Source: BOG-938 sp035524315 (GTDB taxonomy: Bacteria > Pseudomonadota > Alphaproteobacteria > Caulobacterales > Caulobacteraceae). Taken from it: a stretch of 64,000 bases of DNA. Shown in pieces: positions 49,692 to 59,016 of this stretch. Every line of letters begins with the position of its first letter. Position 1 is the first letter of the stretch. The stretch spans positions 20,635 through 84,634 of the forward strand of contig DATKPD010000074.1 of assembly GCA_035524315.1 (NCBI GenBank). The letters run 5' to 3'. The notes beneath the pieces were generated by a model that did no database searches, was not told the origin of the DNA, and was given only the letters and a program-made list of their open reading frames with translations. The position numbers and the translations under genes are program-made.

Positions 49692-51251
49692 ATGGCGGGC
49701 GGCTTTTTGATTGGCGCGAACGAGGTCGAGCGCGCGGAGACGTTCCAATCCTTCGACCCCTCGCTGGGGAGCCATCTGCCCACGGCGTTCTCGGTGTCGG
49801 GCCTGGACGACGTGGCCGAGGCCTGCCGCCTGGCGGCCGAAGCGTTCGACGCCTTCCGCGAGCTGGACCCCGAGGCGCGGGCCGCGTTCCTGGAGACGGT
49901 GGCCGAGCGGCTGGAGGCGCGGCGCGATGAGCTGGTCGCCGCGGCCATGGCGGAAAGCGGCCTGCCGCAGGCGCGGCTGCAGGGCGAGTGCGGCCGCACC
50001 ACCGGCCAGCTGCGCCTGTTCGCGCGGCTGCTGCGCGAGGGGCGCTGGGCCGGGGTGGTGTTCGACACGCCCCTGCCCGAGCGTAAGCCCCTGCCGCGCG
50101 CCGACCTGCGCCAGCGGCGCGTGGCGATCGGGCCGGTGGCGGTGTTCGGCTCGTCCAACTTCCCCCTGGCCTTCTCGGTGGCGGGCGGCGACACCGCCTC
50201 GGCCCTGGCGGCCGGCTGCCCTGTGGTGGTCAAGGGCCATCCGGCCCATCCGGGAACCTCGCTGCTGGCCGCGCACGCGATCCGCGAGGCGGTGGCCGCG
50301 CACGGCCTGCCCGAAGGGGTGTTCTCGATCGTGCAGGGGCCGTCCAACGCCCTGGGCGGGGCCCTGGTGGCCGATCCCCGGATCAAGGCGGTGGGCTTCA
50401 CCGGCTCGCGCGGGGGCGGGCTGGCGCTGGTGGCCATCGCGGCCGCGCGCCCCGAGCCGATCCCGGTCTACGCCGAGATGTCGAGCGTCAATCCCGTGAT
50501 CCTGTTCCCGGCCGCCCTGGCGGCGCGGGCCGAGGCGCTGGGCGCGGGCTATGTCGGCTCGCTCACCCTTGGCGCCGGCCAGTTCTGCACCAATCCCGGC
50601 ATCGTGCTGGCGCTGGCGGGCGCGGACCTGGACCGGTTCACCGCCGCCGCCGGCCAGGCGCTGGGCGGGTCCGCGGCGCAGGTCATGCTGACCCCCGCGA
50701 TCCACGCCGCCTATGAGGGCGCGGTCGCACGCCGCGCGGGGCTGGAGGCGGTGCGCACGGTGGCGCGCGGGCCCGAGGCCGAGGGCGCCAACCGAGGTCG
50801 GGGCGCGATCTTCACCGTCGACGGCGCCGACTTCCTCAAGCACCCGCACCTGGCCGAGGAGGTGTTCGGCGCGTCCTCGATCGTGGTCCAGTGCGCGGAC
50901 GCGGCGCAGATCGCGGCGATCCTGGAAGCGATGGAGGGCCAGCTGACCGCGACCCTGCATCTGGACGAGGCCGACCACGCTCAGGCGCGCGGCCTGATGC
51001 CGATCCTGGAGCGCAAGGCCGGCCGCATCCTGGCCAACGAGTGGCCGACTGGGGTCGAGGTGTCCTACGCCATGGTCCACGGCGGGCCCTTCCCGGCGAC
51101 GTCGGATTCGCGCACCACCTCGGTTGGCGCGGCCGCGATCGAGCGGTTCCTGCGCCCGGTTTGCTACCAGAACCTGCCCGAGTCCCTGCTGCCCAAGGCG
51201 GTGCGCGCCGAAAACCCGCTGGGCCTGCCGCGCTTCATCAACGACCGGTGA
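49692..51251 (+). CDS. NADP-type aldehyde dehydrogenase (KGSADH-like)
   Basis: Aldehyde dehydrogenase of 519 aa. Overall layout and FGSSNFPLAFSVAGGDTASALAAGCPVVVKGHPAHPGTS match the subgroup that includes alpha-ketoglutaric semialdehyde (2,5-dioxovalerate) dehydrogenases of sugar-acid catabolism. The catalytic cysteine is in LGAGQFCTNPGIVL and the general-base glutamate lies in PVYAEMSSVNPVILFP. The ATG at 49692 (MAGGFLIGANEVERAETFQS) has AGGAG eight bases upstream; an in-frame TTG at 49647 has none. It converges on an MFS carrier, a pairing often seen in catabolic loci. Substrate is inferred from family only. Confidence 0.88.
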   Translation: MAGGFLIGANEVERAETFQSFDPSLGSHLPTAFSVSGLDDVAEACRLAAEAFDAFRELDPEARAAFLETVAERLEARRDELVAAAMAESGLPQARLQGECGRTTGQLRLFARLLREGRWAGVVFDTPLPERKPLPRADLRQRRVAIGPVAVFGSSNFPLAFSVAGGDTASALAAGCPVVVKGHPAHPGTSLLAAHAIREAVAAHGLPEGVFSIVQGPSNALGGALVADPRIKAVGFTGSRGGGLALVAIAAARPEPIPVYAEMSSVNPVILFPAALAARAEALGAGYVGSLTLGAGQFCTNPGIVLALAGADLDRFTAAAGQALGGSAAQVMLTPAIHAAYEGAVARRAGLEAVRTVARGPEAEGANRGRGAIFTVDGADFLKHPHLAEEVFGASSIVVQCADAAQIAAILEAMEGQLTATLHLDEADHAQARGLMPILERKAGRILANEWPTGVEVSYAMVHGGPFPATSDSRTTSVGAAAIERFLRPVCYQNLPESLLPKAVRAENPLGLPRFINDR

Positions 51252-51256
51252 GCTAA

Positions 51257-51270
51257 GCCGCCTAGGCGGC
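51257..51270. terminator. Convergent 14-base palindrome
   Basis: GCCGCC-TA-GGCGGC is a perfect palindrome between the convergent ends of the aldehyde dehydrogenase and the MFS gene; the MFS stop codon is at its centre. It resembles the element at 22216-22233 in sequence and placement, consistent with a two-way terminator. Confidence 0.5.
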
Positions 51271-52491
51271 GGTGGCCGTCTGCGCCTGCCGGGCGACCAG
51301 GATCGACACCAGGATCGCGCCGCAGGCCGAGACCGCGATGATCGGCACCAGGGTCATCAGCACCTGTTCGGCCGAGCGGCCCGCCCCGACCAGAAGGCCG
51401 GCCAGGTGCGGCCCCGCCGCTGAGCCCAGCCGCCCGATCGCCACGGCGAAGCCCACGCCGGTGCCGCGGATGCGGGCGGGATAGCAGTTGGGCGCGAGCG
51501 AATAGAGCACGGTCTGGGCGCCGGAGATGGTCGCGCCGACCAAGCCCCCGGCCAGGATGGCGAACGACAACTGTGCGGGCGCGCCCGCCAGATAGGCCAG
51601 GGCCGCGGCGGTCGCGGCGAAAACCAACGCCGTCGACAGGGTGCGCCGCCCCCGGTCCAGCATCAGGCCCGTGGCCACGCTGCCCAGGGCCCCGAACCAG
51701 TTGAAGGCCACCTGTACGGTCGAGGCCTGGGGCCGGGTCAGCCCGCGCGCGACCATCAGCGACGGCAACCAGCCGAGCAGCAGGTACATGATCAGCAGGC
51801 CGGCGAAGAACGCCATCCACAGCAGCAGCGTCCGGCCGGCGCGCCCCTCGCCGAACAGGGCCGAGGCCACGCCGACGGACACGCCCGCGACCTTGGGCTC
51901 GGGCTTGCTGCGGGGCAGGATCCAGAGCAGCAGGGGCGCGATCAGCAGGGGCGCCGCGCCGCCGACCAGATAGACCAGCGGCCACTGGCTGGGGGCCGAC
52001 GCGAGGGCCGCGATCAGGCTGGCCAGGCCCCCGCCCGTGGGCAGGCCGGCGTAGAGGAAGCCCACCGCCGTGCGCCGCTTGTCGTCGGGCACGCTTTCCA
52101 CCGCCAGGGCGATGACATTGGGCAAGGCGCCGCCGAAACCCAGGCCGGTCAGGAACCGCATCGCCGTGAGCATCGGTATGCTGCCCGACGCCGCCGTGGC
52201 CAGGGAGAAGATCGCGAACAGCACCACCGAGACCACCAGAACGCCTTTGCGCCCGATCAGGTCGGACAACCGCCCGCCCGCGGCCGCGCCGATAATCAGG
52301 CCGAAGGTGCTGGCGCTGAGGAACCAGTCCTTGGCGTTGGCGGTCATATGGAACAGGGGCCCCAGCACTGGCACCGTCAGACCGGGGGCCTGCAGGCCGA
52401 TCCCTTCAAGCATCGTCACCAGGCAGCACAGCGCCACGATGAGGATGGCGCGCGCGCCGGGTTGCACGGCTGTGGACGAAGCTGTCGGCAT
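51262..52491 (-). CDS. MFS transporter, AAHS (aromatic acid/H+ symporter)-like
   Basis: Major facilitator of 409 aa with 12 membrane segments. The start region LIVALCCLVTMLEGIGLQAPGLTVPVLG, the loop 2-3 motif GGRLSDLIGRKGVLV and the helix 4 block RFLTGLGFGGALPNVIALAVE fit the AAHS group that imports aromatic or other organic acids with protons. The start is placed at 52491 (MPTASSTAVQ), with GGGAG upstream, rather than 52536. It converges with the aldehyde dehydrogenase and may feed the same pathway. The exact substrate is unknown. Confidence 0.88.
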   Translation of the reverse strand: MPTASSTAVQPGARAILIVALCCLVTMLEGIGLQAPGLTVPVLGPLFHMTANAKDWFLSASTFGLIIGAAAGGRLSDLIGRKGVLVVSVVLFAIFSLATAASGSIPMLTAMRFLTGLGFGGALPNVIALAVESVPDDKRRTAVGFLYAGLPTGGGLASLIAALASAPSQWPLVYLVGGAAPLLIAPLLLWILPRSKPEPKVAGVSVGVASALFGEGRAGRTLLLWMAFFAGLLIMYLLLGWLPSLMVARGLTRPQASTVQVAFNWFGALGSVATGLMLDRGRRTLSTALVFAATAAALAYLAGAPAQLSFAILAGGLVGATISGAQTVLYSLAPNCYPARIRGTGVGFAVAIGRLGSAAGPHLAGLLVGAGRSAEQVLMTLVPIIAVSACGAILVSILVARQAQTATAA

Positions 52492-52649
52492 GGTTTTGCT
52501 CCCTATGCGCACAGGTCTAGCGTCACTGGCGCGCAAACGCCAAGCGCCGTTTGCCGCGCCCGCGCCGCGCGCGGCCCTCCAATCATGGTCTTCCCACCCC
52601 CTGTCGCTCTGCTAGCCTCGCCTCGGACGGTTTTGGGCGGGGCGCGGGC

Positions 52650-53228
52650 ATGGGCAAGGGGCGGATGGAGGCCTTCAGCGACGGCGTGATCGCCGTGGCG
52701 ATCACCATCATGGTGCTGGAGCTGAAGGTTCCCGCAGGGGCCAGCTTCGACGCCCTGCGGCCGATGCTGCCGATCTTCCTCACCTACGTGCTGAGTTTCA
52801 TCAACGTGGGCATCTACTGGAACAACCATCACCACATGCTGCAGGCCGCCCGCTCGGTGACCGGCCCGATCCTGTGGGCCAATCTGCACCTGCTGTTCTG
52901 GCTGTCGGTCATGCCCCTGACCACGGCCTGGATGAGCGAGCATCCCCTGGCCCAGGCGCCGGTCACGATTTACGGCGTGATGCTGCTGATGAACGCCGTC
53001 GCCTACACCATTCTGGCGGTGCTGCTCGTGCGCCACGAAGGGCCGGGCTCGGCCCTGGCCAAGGCCATGGGCTCAGACGCCAAGGGCAAGGCCTCGCTGG
53101 CGCTTTACGTCCTGGGCATCGCGGCGTCGTTCGTCGCGCCGGCCGCGGCGCTGGCGCTCTATGTGACGGTGGCGATCGTCTGGCTGATCCCCGACCGGCG
53201 CATCGAACGCGTGCTCAAGGAGCGTTGA
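52650..53228 (+). CDS. TMEM175/DUF1211 family membrane protein
   Basis: Protein of 192 aa, six hydrophobic segments, of the DUF1211/TMEM175 family of potassium-selective channels. The signature RMEAFSDGVIAVAITIMVLELKVP carries the FSDG motif of helix 1. SFINVGIYWNNHHHMLQAA and the following helices are also typical. Inner membrane. The ATG at 52650 gives the standard MGKGRMEAFSDG start; the longer frame upstream is basic and unlike the family. Channel activity is known for some bacterial relatives but is an inference here. Confidence 0.88.
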   Translation: MGKGRMEAFSDGVIAVAITIMVLELKVPAGASFDALRPMLPIFLTYVLSFINVGIYWNNHHHMLQAARSVTGPILWANLHLLFWLSVMPLTTAWMSEHPLAQAPVTIYGVMLLMNAVAYTILAVLLVRHEGPGSALAKAMGSDAKGKASLALYVLGIAASFVAPAAALALYVTVAIVWLIPDRRIERVLKER

Positions 53229-53277
53229 CGCCGCGCCCTTAACCGTCCCTTGGCGGCTTTCGCGCTAAGGGCGGAGG

Positions 53278-54105
53278 ATGAGCCGAACCGTCATACCCGT
53301 GCTTGTGTTCTTCCTGCTGTTCACCGGACCGGCGTGGGCGATGCTGCTCACGCGCCTGCCCGAGCGGCTGTGGCCGGCCCAGGCTCCGCGCCCGGCGGCC
53401 GACCGGCTGAACTGGTTGGTTTGGATCGCCTACATGGCCGCCCAGGCCGTGACCGGCCCCGCCCTCGGCGGCCTGATCACCCTGGCCGTCAACCAGGCGG
53501 GGGGCGGCCTGATCGTTCTGCCCTCCAGCGGCTGGGGGCTGATCCTCGGTTTCGTGATCTACCTGCTGGCGATGGACCTGGCGGAATATGCCTTCCACCG
53601 GGCCCAGCACGCCATTCCGGCGCTGTGGGCGATGCACGCCCTGCACCACTCCGACCCGCACTTCGACGCCACCACCTCGGCGCGCCATTTCTGGGCCGAA
53701 CCGGCGATCAAGAGCCTGACGGTGTGGCTGGCGGTGGGCGTGCTGTTCAAGGCCTCGCCCCTGATCCTGGGCCTCTATACGGCGGCGGCCTATTGGAACG
53801 TGCCGATCCATTCCAACACCCGCCTCAGCCTGGGCCGCTTCGCCTGGCTGCTCAACACCCCCGCCTATCACCGGATGCACCACTCCGCCTCGCCCGAGCA
53901 CTGGGACTGCAACTTCGCCGCCCTGCTGCCGATCTACGACGTGATCTTCGGCGGCTACCGTCCGCCGGGGCCGGCGGAACGCCCGAAAACGGGCCTGGAC
54001 ACCGGCGAGCGTCCCGACGGCCCGCTGCAGGCGGTGCTGTGGCCGCTGGTCTATCTGGGCCAAAGGCGCGCCGCGGCGGCCCGCGCGCTGGAAGCTGCGC
54101 CTTAA
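53278..54105 (+). CDS. Sterol desaturase / fatty-acid hydroxylase family
   Basis: Integral membrane di-iron enzyme of 275 aa. Four membrane segments and the three His clusters are present: FHRAQH, HALHHSDPH and YHRMHHS, as in the fatty acid hydroxylase superfamily (sterol desaturases, carotenoid and lipid hydroxylases). It would use O2 to hydroxylate or desaturate a lipid; the substrate is unknown. A short distance (49 bases) from the TMEM175-like gene and 50 bases from the ABC exporter suggests possible co-transcription. Because hopanoid genes occur elsewhere in this window, a polycyclic or membrane lipid substrate is conceivable but not shown. Confidence 0.88.
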   Translation: MSRTVIPVLVFFLLFTGPAWAMLLTRLPERLWPAQAPRPAADRLNWLVWIAYMAAQAVTGPALGGLITLAVNQAGGGLIVLPSSGWGLILGFVIYLLAMDLAEYAFHRAQHAIPALWAMHALHHSDPHFDATTSARHFWAEPAIKSLTVWLAVGVLFKASPLILGLYTAAAYWNVPIHSNTRLSLGRFAWLLNTPAYHRMHHSASPEHWDCNFAALLPIYDVIFGGYRPPGPAERPKTGLDTGERPDGPLQAVLWPLVYLGQRRAAAARALEAAP

Positions 54106-54155
54106 AAGGCGTCTTTGCCCCTCGCCTCCGCCGCGCAAATGACTATCTTGGCGCG

Positions 54156-55123
<968 letters not shown>

Positions 55124-55127
<4 letters not shown>

Positions 55128-55885
55128 ACTGGCGCGCGATCCGGGCCATCTACCTGTTCGAGATGCACCGCACCTGGCGCACGCTGATGCAGAGCGTGCT
55201 GGCGCCGGTGCTGTCGACCTCGCTCTATTTCGTGGTGTTCGGGGGCGCGATCGGTTCGCGCATGAAGGACGTCGACGGCGTGCCCTACGGCGCCTTCATC
55301 GTGCCGGGTCTGATCATCATGCAGACCCTGACCCAGAGCGTGTCCAACGCCTCGTTCGGCATCTACTTTCCCAAGTTCGTCGGCACGATCTACGAGGTGC
55401 TGTCGGCGCCCATCTCGTTCATCGAGGTGGTGCTGGGCTATGTCGGGGCCGCGGCGACCAAGGCCATCCTGCTGGGCCTGATCATCCTGGTCACGGCCTC
55501 GCTGTTCGTCCCCGTTCGCATCGACCACCCGCTGTTCATGCTGCTGTTCCTGGTGGCGACCGCGACGACCTTCGCCCTGTTCGGCTTCGTCATCGGCATC
55601 TGGGCCGGCAATTTCGAACAGCTGCAGATGGTGCCCTTGCTGATCCTCACGCCCCTGTCGTTCCTGGGCGGCAGCTTCTATTCGCTGACCATGCTGCCCC
55701 AGCCGTGGCGCACCATCACCCTGTTCAACCCGGTGGTCTATCTGATCAGCGCCTTCCGCTGGAGCTTCTACAGCCTGGCGGACGTTCAGATCGGGGTCAG
55801 CCTCATGGCCATTCTGATCTTCATGGCGATCTGTCTGTCGGCGGCGGGCTGGATGTTCAAGACCGGCTACAAGCTCAAGACCTGA
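55124..55885 (+). CDS. ABC-2 type exporter permease
   Basis: Membrane permease of 253 aa with six hydrophobic segments, partner of the preceding ATPase. YFVVFGGAIGSRMKDVDGVPYGAFIVPGLIIMQTLTQSVSNASFGIYFPKFVGTIYEVLSAPIS is characteristic of the ABC-2 family (YadH-like). The loop FLGGSFYSLTMLPQPWRTITLFNPVVYLI is typical too. The start overlaps the ATPase stop, so the two are translationally coupled. Substrate not predictable. Confidence 0.92.
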
Positions 55886-55946
55886 AGCCCACCTATAAGC
55901 GCTAGCAAACAAAACCCCTGGCAATCCCTATCGGCATTGTCGATAA

Positions 55947-55966
55947 GGCCCTCCGAACGGAGGCCC
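55947..55966 (+). promoter_or_regulatory. Hairpin over the DUF2061 ribosome-binding site
   Basis: Bases 55947-55955 and 55958-55966 can pair (one C-C mismatch), enclosing the Shine-Dalgarno CGGAGG (55958-55963) of the gene starting at 55969. It could lower or regulate translation, for example with temperature or ligand. Alternatively it may be chance pairing. Confidence 0.4.
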
Positions 55967-55968
55967 TT

Positions 55969-56454
55969 ATGAGCTCCACTCATACGTCGACCGAAACCCC
56001 GCCGGCCGCACCGCCCCCGCTGGGCGCCAAGCTGGGCGGCGCCGACTCGCACGGCCGAGCCCTGGCCAAGGCGGTGACGTGGCGCGCCATCGGCACGCTC
56101 GACACCTTCGTGTGGAGCCTGCTGATCACCGGCCACGCCAGCTGGGCCAGCGCCATCGCGGCGACCGAGATCGGCACCAAGATCTTCCTGTTCTATCTGC
56201 ACGAACGGGTGTGGCGCCTGCTGCCGTGGGCGCCCAACGCCCGCCTGCGCTCACTGATCAAGGCGGTCAGCTGGCGCTTCTTCGGCAGCCTGGACACCTT
56301 CGTCCTCAGCATGATCTTCACCGGCAACGCCAAGTACGCGGTGTCGATCGCCACCGCCGAGGCCCTGACCAAGATCGCCCTCTACTACGTCCACGAACGC
56401 CTGTGGCGCCTGGTCAAATGGGGCCGCCTGGACGCGGCGCCCACCGCCGTATGA
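55969..56454 (+). CDS. Tandem DUF2061 membrane protein
   Basis: Protein of 161 aa made of two copies of DUF2061: AKAVTWRAIGTLDTFVWSLLITG...KIFLFYLHERVW (about residues 30-78) and IKAVSWRFFGSLDTFVLSMIFTG...KIALYYVHERLW (about 92-144). Each copy has a pair of hydrophobic segments, so it should be a four-helix inner-membrane protein. Function unknown; DUF2061 proteins sometimes accompany sulfate/PAPS genes, but none are here. The ribosome-binding site sits in a hairpin. Confidence 0.88.
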   Translation: MSSTHTSTETPPAAPPPLGAKLGGADSHGRALAKAVTWRAIGTLDTFVWSLLITGHASWASAIAATEIGTKIFLFYLHERVWRLLPWAPNARLRSLIKAVSWRFFGSLDTFVLSMIFTGNAKYAVSIATAEALTKIALYYVHERLWRLVKWGRLDAAPTAV

Positions 56455-56482
56455 CGTCAGCGCGTGCGCGTGGACTTTCTTG

Positions 56483-56510
56483 AACCACGAAGGACACGAA
56501 GGGCGCGAAG
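56483..56510 (+). repeat. Left copy of inverted 9-nt-periodic repeat
   Basis: A 28-base block made of an initial A followed by three 9-base units of the form nnnCGAAGG (ACCACGAAGG, ACACGAAGG, GCGCGAAG), in plus orientation. It ends one base before the stop codon of the minus-strand GxxExxY gene. An inverted copy with a single mismatch over 28 bases lies at 57010-57037. Confidence 0.85.
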
Positions 56511-56511
56511 G

Positions 56512-56934
56512 TCAGTACGTCAGCCGTTTCAGGCCCCGCTTGAATAGCTCGACGTTGAAATTCATCAAAAAGCCAAGGCGACACCCAGATAGCTTGAGAT
56601 AGGTCAGGACCTGAGCCTCATGGACGCGCGTCAGCGCGTCGATCGCCTTGATCTCCACGATGACCTTTTCCTCGACGAGAAGATCGAGACGATATCCGGC
56701 GTCCAATTTCGATCCCTCATACAGGATCGGCAGAACCGCCTGCCGCCTTACCGACACGCCCCGGGCATTCAGCTCGAATCCCAGACAGTGTTCATAGGCG
56801 GATTCAAGCAGCCCGGGCCCAAGCGCGCGGTGCACCTTCAAACCGGCATCCACCACGATGCGCCCGACACGCTCAATGTCTTCACCCAGACCTGGATGAT
56901 TCAATCTTTTGGCTTCGCCCGAGTTGTCGGTCAT
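56512..56934 (-). CDS. GxxExxY family protein (PD-(D/E)XK-like)
   Basis: Protein of 140 aa. The family motif is G41-L-L-E44-S-A-Y47 in LGPGLLESAYEHCL. The rest fits a small PD-(D/E)XK nuclease fold: D84 in YRLDLLVEEK and E94-x-K96 in VIVEIKAIDAL, with E44 as the first acidic residue. Nuclease activity is predicted from the fold, not shown. The ATG at 56934 has AGAGGG upstream; an ATG at 56961 lacks a site. The gene completely fills the space between inverted repeats 56483-56510 and 57010-57037, and has no operon partner. Confidence 0.85.
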   Translation of the reverse strand: MTDNSGEAKRLNHPGLGEDIERVGRIVVDAGLKVHRALGPGLLESAYEHCLGFELNARGVSVRRQAVLPILYEGSKLDAGYRLDLLVEEKVIVEIKAIDALTRVHEAQVLTYLKLSGCRLGFLMNFNVELFKRGLKRLTY

Positions 56935-57009
56935 CGATCCCTCTCGGTCGACAATATTCATGTTTTGTTCTCATGGCGCAATACGTCGACATGGGAAGGC
57001 CCAGGCCTT

Positions 57010-57037
57010 CTTCGCGCCCTTCGTGGCCTTCGTGGTT
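57010..57037 (-). repeat. Right copy of inverted 9-nt-periodic repeat
   Basis: Reverse complement of the left copy, with one mismatch in 28 bases (an A/C change after the first CGAAGG). Again three 9-base CGAAGG-type units. It lies about 75 bases upstream of the GxxExxY ATG on the minus strand and 32 bases from the efp stop. Confidence 0.85.
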
Positions 57038-57068
57038 AAATGGCCGCCCCCGACGGAGCCGCCGCGCC

Positions 57069-57635
57069 TCAGTCCTTGGCGCGCTCGTAGTACGAGCCGT
57101 CCTCGGTCTGCACCACGATGCGGGTGCCGGGGGTGATGTAGGTCGGCACCATGGTGCGCACGCCGTTGGTCAGCACCGCGGGCTTGTAGGAGCCCGACGC
57201 CGTCTGGCCCTTCACCACCGGTTCGGTCTCCACCACTTCCAGCGTCACGCGCGCGGGCAGCTCCAGCGCGATGGGCACGCCCTCGTGGGTCGACAGGAAC
57301 ACGGCCATGCCGTCCTGCAGATACACCGCCAGGTCGCCCACCATTTCCGGCGTCGCCACGAACTGGTCGTAGGTCTCCGGGTTCATGAAGTGGAACCCTT
57401 CGCTGTCGCGGTAGAGGAAGGTGTGCTCGCGCTGGTCCACGAAGGCGCGCTCGACCTGCTCGGTGGTGCGGTAGCGCTCGGACACCTTCACCCCGTCGGA
57501 GATGCGGCGCATGTCCAGCTGGGTCACCGGCGTGCCCTTGCCGGGGTGGATGTTCTCGGCGTTGAGCACGATGTAGAGCTTGCCGTCCATATCGACGACG
57601 CTGCCCTTGCGGAGCGAACTGGCCTGGACCTTCAC
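57069..57635 (-). CDS. efp: Translation elongation factor P
   Basis: EF-P of 188 aa, the three-domain translation factor that relieves ribosome stalling at polyproline. The modified lysine is K33 in IHPGKGTP, at the tip of domain I, followed by the usual QLDMRRISDGVKVSERYR. It has lysine rather than arginine at the tip, so beta-lysylation by EpmA/EpmB is expected; both genes are in the window. It is divergent from epmA, with 116 bases between the starts. Confidence 0.97.
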   Translation of the reverse strand: MKVQASSLRKGSVVDMDGKLYIVLNAENIHPGKGTPVTQLDMRRISDGVKVSERYRTTEQVERAFVDQREHTFLYRDSEGFHFMNPETYDQFVATPEMVGDLAVYLQDGMAVFLSTHEGVPIALELPARVTLEVVETEPVVKGQTASGSYKPAVLTNGVRTMVPTYITPGTRIVVQTEDGSYYERAKD

Positions 57636-57751
57636 CTAATGTCTTCCTCAATTCGGCGGCCGATCGCGGCGCGCATGATTCTGCTGGAGCAGCCTTGTCC
57701 CGCGCACCTATACGATAAGCGCCGAAATCTCCAGCCCACGCGACCGAACCT

Positions 57752-58792
57752 GTGACCCAAGCCTGGCGCCGACCCCATCAGCACGCCCTGCGCCGCCCGC
57801 GCCTGATGACCCGCGCCCGCATCACCGCGGCCGTGCGCGCCTGGTTCGGGGCGCGCGATTTCGTGGAGATCGAGACCCCGGCCCTGCAGGTCTCGCCCGG
57901 CAACGAGACCCATCTGCACGCCTTTTCCACCGAGGCCATCGGCCCGGACGGCTCGCGGGCGCCGCTCTATCTGCGCACCTCGCCCGAGTTCGCCTGCAAG
58001 GGCCTGCTGGCCGCCGGCGAGCCGCGCCTTTACGAACTGGCGCGCGTGTGGCGCAACCGCGAGCGCGGCGCCCTGCACCATCCCGAGTTCACGATACTGG
58101 AGTGGTACCGCGCCGAGACGCCCTACCAGACGCTGATGGACGACTGCGCCGCCCTGCTGGCCCTGGCGGCGGATACGCCGGGCGTGGACGCCTTCGAATT
58201 TCGCGGCCGCCGCGTCGATCCGCGTCTTGAGCCCGAGCGCATCACCCTGGCCGAAGCGTTCGAGCGCTTCGCGGGCGTCGACCTGCTCGCCACCGTGCAA
58301 ACCGATGGCGCAACCGACCGCGCGGGCCTCGCCGCCCAGGCGCAGAGCGCGGGGCTGCGCGTGGCGGACGACGACACCTGGTCGGACATCTTCAGCCGGG
58401 TGCTGGTGGCCAAGGTCGAGCCGCGCATCGGCGACGGCCGCGCCGCCATCCTGTACGAATACCCCATTCCCGAAGCCGCCCTGGCCCGCCCCAAACCCGG
58501 CGCGCCCAAGGTGGCCGAACGCTTCGAGCTCTATGCCTGCGGCGTGGAACTGGCCAACTGCTTCGGCGAACTGACAGACCCCGAGGTCCAGCGCGCCCGC
58601 TTCCAGGCCGACATGGCCGAAAAGCGGCGTCTGTACGGCGAGGCCTACCCCATCGACGAGGCCTTCCTCGAAGCCCTCGGCCGCATGCCCCCGGCCAGCG
58701 GCGGCGCCCTGGGCCTGGACCGCCTGGTCATGCTGGCCACCGGCGCCGAGCACATCGAGCAGGTGCTGTGGGCGCCGGTGGCGGAGATTTAG
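57752..58792 (+). CDS. epmA: EF-P lysyltransferase EpmA
   Basis: EpmA (PoxA/GenX) of 346 aa: a class II lysyl-tRNA-synthetase core without the anticodon-binding domain. It attaches beta-lysine to the tip lysine of EF-P. Motif 1 region FGARDFVEIETPALQVSPGNETHLHAF, motif 2 region RVWRNRERGALHHPEFTILEWYR and motif 3 region PPASGGALGLDRLVML are all present. It starts with GTG and is divergent from efp. The aminomutase that supplies beta-lysine, epmB, comes only after an insert of about 2.7 kb. Confidence 0.94.
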   Translation: MTQAWRRPHQHALRRPRLMTRARITAAVRAWFGARDFVEIETPALQVSPGNETHLHAFSTEAIGPDGSRAPLYLRTSPEFACKGLLAAGEPRLYELARVWRNRERGALHHPEFTILEWYRAETPYQTLMDDCAALLALAADTPGVDAFEFRGRRVDPRLEPERITLAEAFERFAGVDLLATVQTDGATDRAGLAAQAQSAGLRVADDDTWSDIFSRVLVAKVEPRIGDGRAAILYEYPIPEAALARPKPGAPKVAERFELYACGVELANCFGELTDPEVQRARFQADMAEKRRLYGEAYPIDEAFLEALGRMPPASGGALGLDRLVMLATGAEHIEQVLWAPVAEI

Positions 58793-59016
58793 GCAGGGCG
58801 CGGGGCTCCGGCCGGCGTCTTTCGGGAGCACATGGCGGCCAACGCGGGTGGAAGCGGCGCTCGCGATGAAGGCTGAGGGCGGTTTGGCGCCAGTAGCGGA
58901 CATTGGATTAGCTCCAGAACCTGGCCGTTCAGGGGCGGCCTACCCGCCCGATCGACCCGTTGAAGCGTCGGGAGGGCATGCCTTGCGGCCGTCTTTGAGA
59001 CGGGTAAGTTCAGACG

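Larger units (their letters stand above)
56483..57037. mobile_element. Candidate repeat-bounded GxxExxY cassette
   Basis: A 555-base unit: two near-identical inverted 28-base repeats enclosing one gene of the GxxExxY family. It lies in the convergent space between the DUF2061 gene and efp, where insertion would disturb neither. No transposase is present and target-site duplication was not clear by eye. Mobility is an inference from architecture. Confidence 0.45.
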
